Below are positions 5,009-5,740 of a DNA stretch of 5,740 bases, piece after piece (position 1 is the first letter of the stretch; the number at the start of each line of letters is the position of its first letter). The notes beneath the pieces were generated by a model. The model made no database searches. It was not told the DNA's origin and was given only the letters and a program-made list of their open reading frames with translations. The DNA is from JAJYIW01 sp036787065. GTDB taxonomy: Bacteria > Chloroflexota > Anaerolineae > Anaerolineales > Anaerolineaceae. Location of the stretch: the NCBI GenBank assembly GCA_036787065.1, contig DAIQPZ010000169.1, positions 1 to 5,740 on the forward strand, read 5' to 3'. The translations under genes and the position numbers were made by a program.

Positions 5009-5740
5009 ATGGCGAAAAACCTTTTCAAAATGAAAACAATTCTTTATCCGTTACTGGTGGTAATGTGCCTGGTCGGGTTAACCGGCCAGCCTGCCCCCAC
5101 AACCACACCCGCACTTTTTCCGTACCATCCGGCATCCCAGGCATGGTCTTTCGGGGTCATCGCCGACACCCAGTGGGATCAAATCGACGACGGTTACAAC
5201 CCAGGCACTACCGCGGCCTACATCATCAAACAGGTGGACCAACAATTTATTCAAGCCGGGGTCAAGTTTGTCATTGCCGTGGGTGATACAGTCAACCTGA
5301 GCAGCAAGGCCAACATCGATACGCGCGCGCTTTACGCCCAGGACCTCTACAACGCCGGGATTGGGTTCTATCCCCTGCGCGGTAACCACGAAACCAGCAG
5401 CGACCCCAATTATCTCAATTCTGGTCCCGAATTTCGCTACGCTTACCCGCAAATCGCGGACGGGGTAAATAACCTGACGCCCGCCGGCATCACCACCGCG
5501 CTCATCCCTGCCGCGGACCTGGCCAATAATCCACCCGCCGCACGGGGCGGTAAAGCCTTCAGCGTGGGGAGCGCCTTCACTGAGCCGGCCGCAATCAATA
5601 CCGCCCACAAGAGCGTCTCATACGCTTTCCGGTACAACAACGCCACCCTGATGCTGCTCGACCCGTTCGACGTAAACGGCAATTTCTACAACAGCACGCT
5701 GCCCCAACAACAGGCGTGGATCACGGCCACGCTGTCATCT
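5009..5740 (+). CDS. Exported calcineurin-like metallophosphoesterase (partial, C-terminus beyond window)
   Basis: The first 244 codons are present and the frame is open to the window edge. An N-terminal signal peptide (basic MAKNLFKMK, hydrophobic core about 10-25) indicates export; no lipobox Cys is placed correctly. The metallophosphoesterase fold shows in FGVIADTQ (48-55, metal ligand Asp53), FVIAVGDTVN (87-96, Asp93) and LRGNHE (123-128, Asn126 and His127). These are motifs I-III of the family; the later His motifs would lie beyond the edge. Motif I reads D-T-Q rather than the usual D-x-H, so Gln55 replaces a metal-binding His. Residues 138-200 are an extra segment rich in Ala, Pro and Asn (YPQIADGVNNLTPAG and beyond). 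Family members hydrolyse phosphomono- or diesters outside the membrane; the substrate here is unknown. It is divergent from the sugar transporter and need not share its function. Confidence 0.88.
   Translation, partial: MAKNLFKMKTILYPLLVVMCLVGLTGQPAPTTTPALFPYHPASQAWSFGVIADTQWDQIDDGYNPGTTAAYIIKQVDQQFIQAGVKFVIAVGDTVNLSSKANIDTRALYAQDLYNAGIGFYPLRGNHETSSDPNYLNSGPEFRYAYPQIADGVNNLTPAGITTALIPAADLANNPPAARGGKAFSVGSAFTEPAAINTAHKSVSYAFRYNNATLMLLDPFDVNGNFYNSTLPQQQAWITATLSS

Noticed and set aside
5567..5575. GGGAGCGCC half-operator in the metallophosphoesterase gene
   Set aside because: Only one half matches the LacI operator; it is inside coding sequence and not palindromic.
5078..5608. 176-codon minus-strand open frame opposite the metallophosphoesterase
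   Set aside because: The plus strand encodes ordered family motifs (DTQ, GD, GNHE) after a signal peptide; the minus frame shows no known motif.

Overview
The window carries most of an oligosaccharide-type ABC importer operon on the minus strand. In transcription order it holds a LacI-family repressor (4698-3646), a large lipoprotein solute-binding protein of the DppA/OppA superfamily (3582-1600), a DppB-type permease (1368-364) and the first third of a DppC-type permease that runs off the left edge (349-1). Divergent from it on the plus strand is the N-terminal part of an exported calcineurin-like metallophosphoesterase that runs off the right edge (5009-5740). No rRNA, tRNA, CRISPR array or transposase gene is visible.

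The most informative site is a perfect 14-bp palindrome, TGGGAGCGCTCCCA (4714-4727), just upstream of the repressor. It is identical to the known operator of the cellobiose-responsive LacI-family regulators CelR (Thermobifida) and CebR (Streptomyces). Together with the peptide/oligosaccharide-type transporter, this makes uptake of cellobiose or related beta-glucan oligosaccharides, under an autoregulated repressor, the best functional hypothesis. The substrate remains an inference. The two ATPase genes that such importers usually need are not in the window and may lie beyond the left edge.

Layout of the non-coding parts: the 231-bp gap between the binding protein and the first permease holds a terminator-like hairpin (1547-1584). 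It then holds a much longer hairpin element (1406-1513) with a perfect 24-bp inner stem and an outer stem whose mismatches all become G-U pairs in the operon-sense RNA. This arrangement fits high expression of the binding protein with reduced read-through into the permeases. One arm of the long hairpin recurs (21 of 22 bases) at 4855-4876, so it belongs to a dispersed repeat. The 310-bp divergent region (4699-5008) holds the operator, an extended -10 promoter for the repressor, a cluster of degenerate operator-like palindromes, the repeat copy and a second perfect 14-bp palindrome (4911-4924).

The organism is probably a bacterium of the Chloroflexota, perhaps Anaerolineae. This is a guess from the gene style: an RR-type lipoprotein signal followed by a long Ala/Thr linker, the permease type, the metallophosphoesterase type, moderate GC and frequent TTG starts. 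No marker gene is present to prove it.
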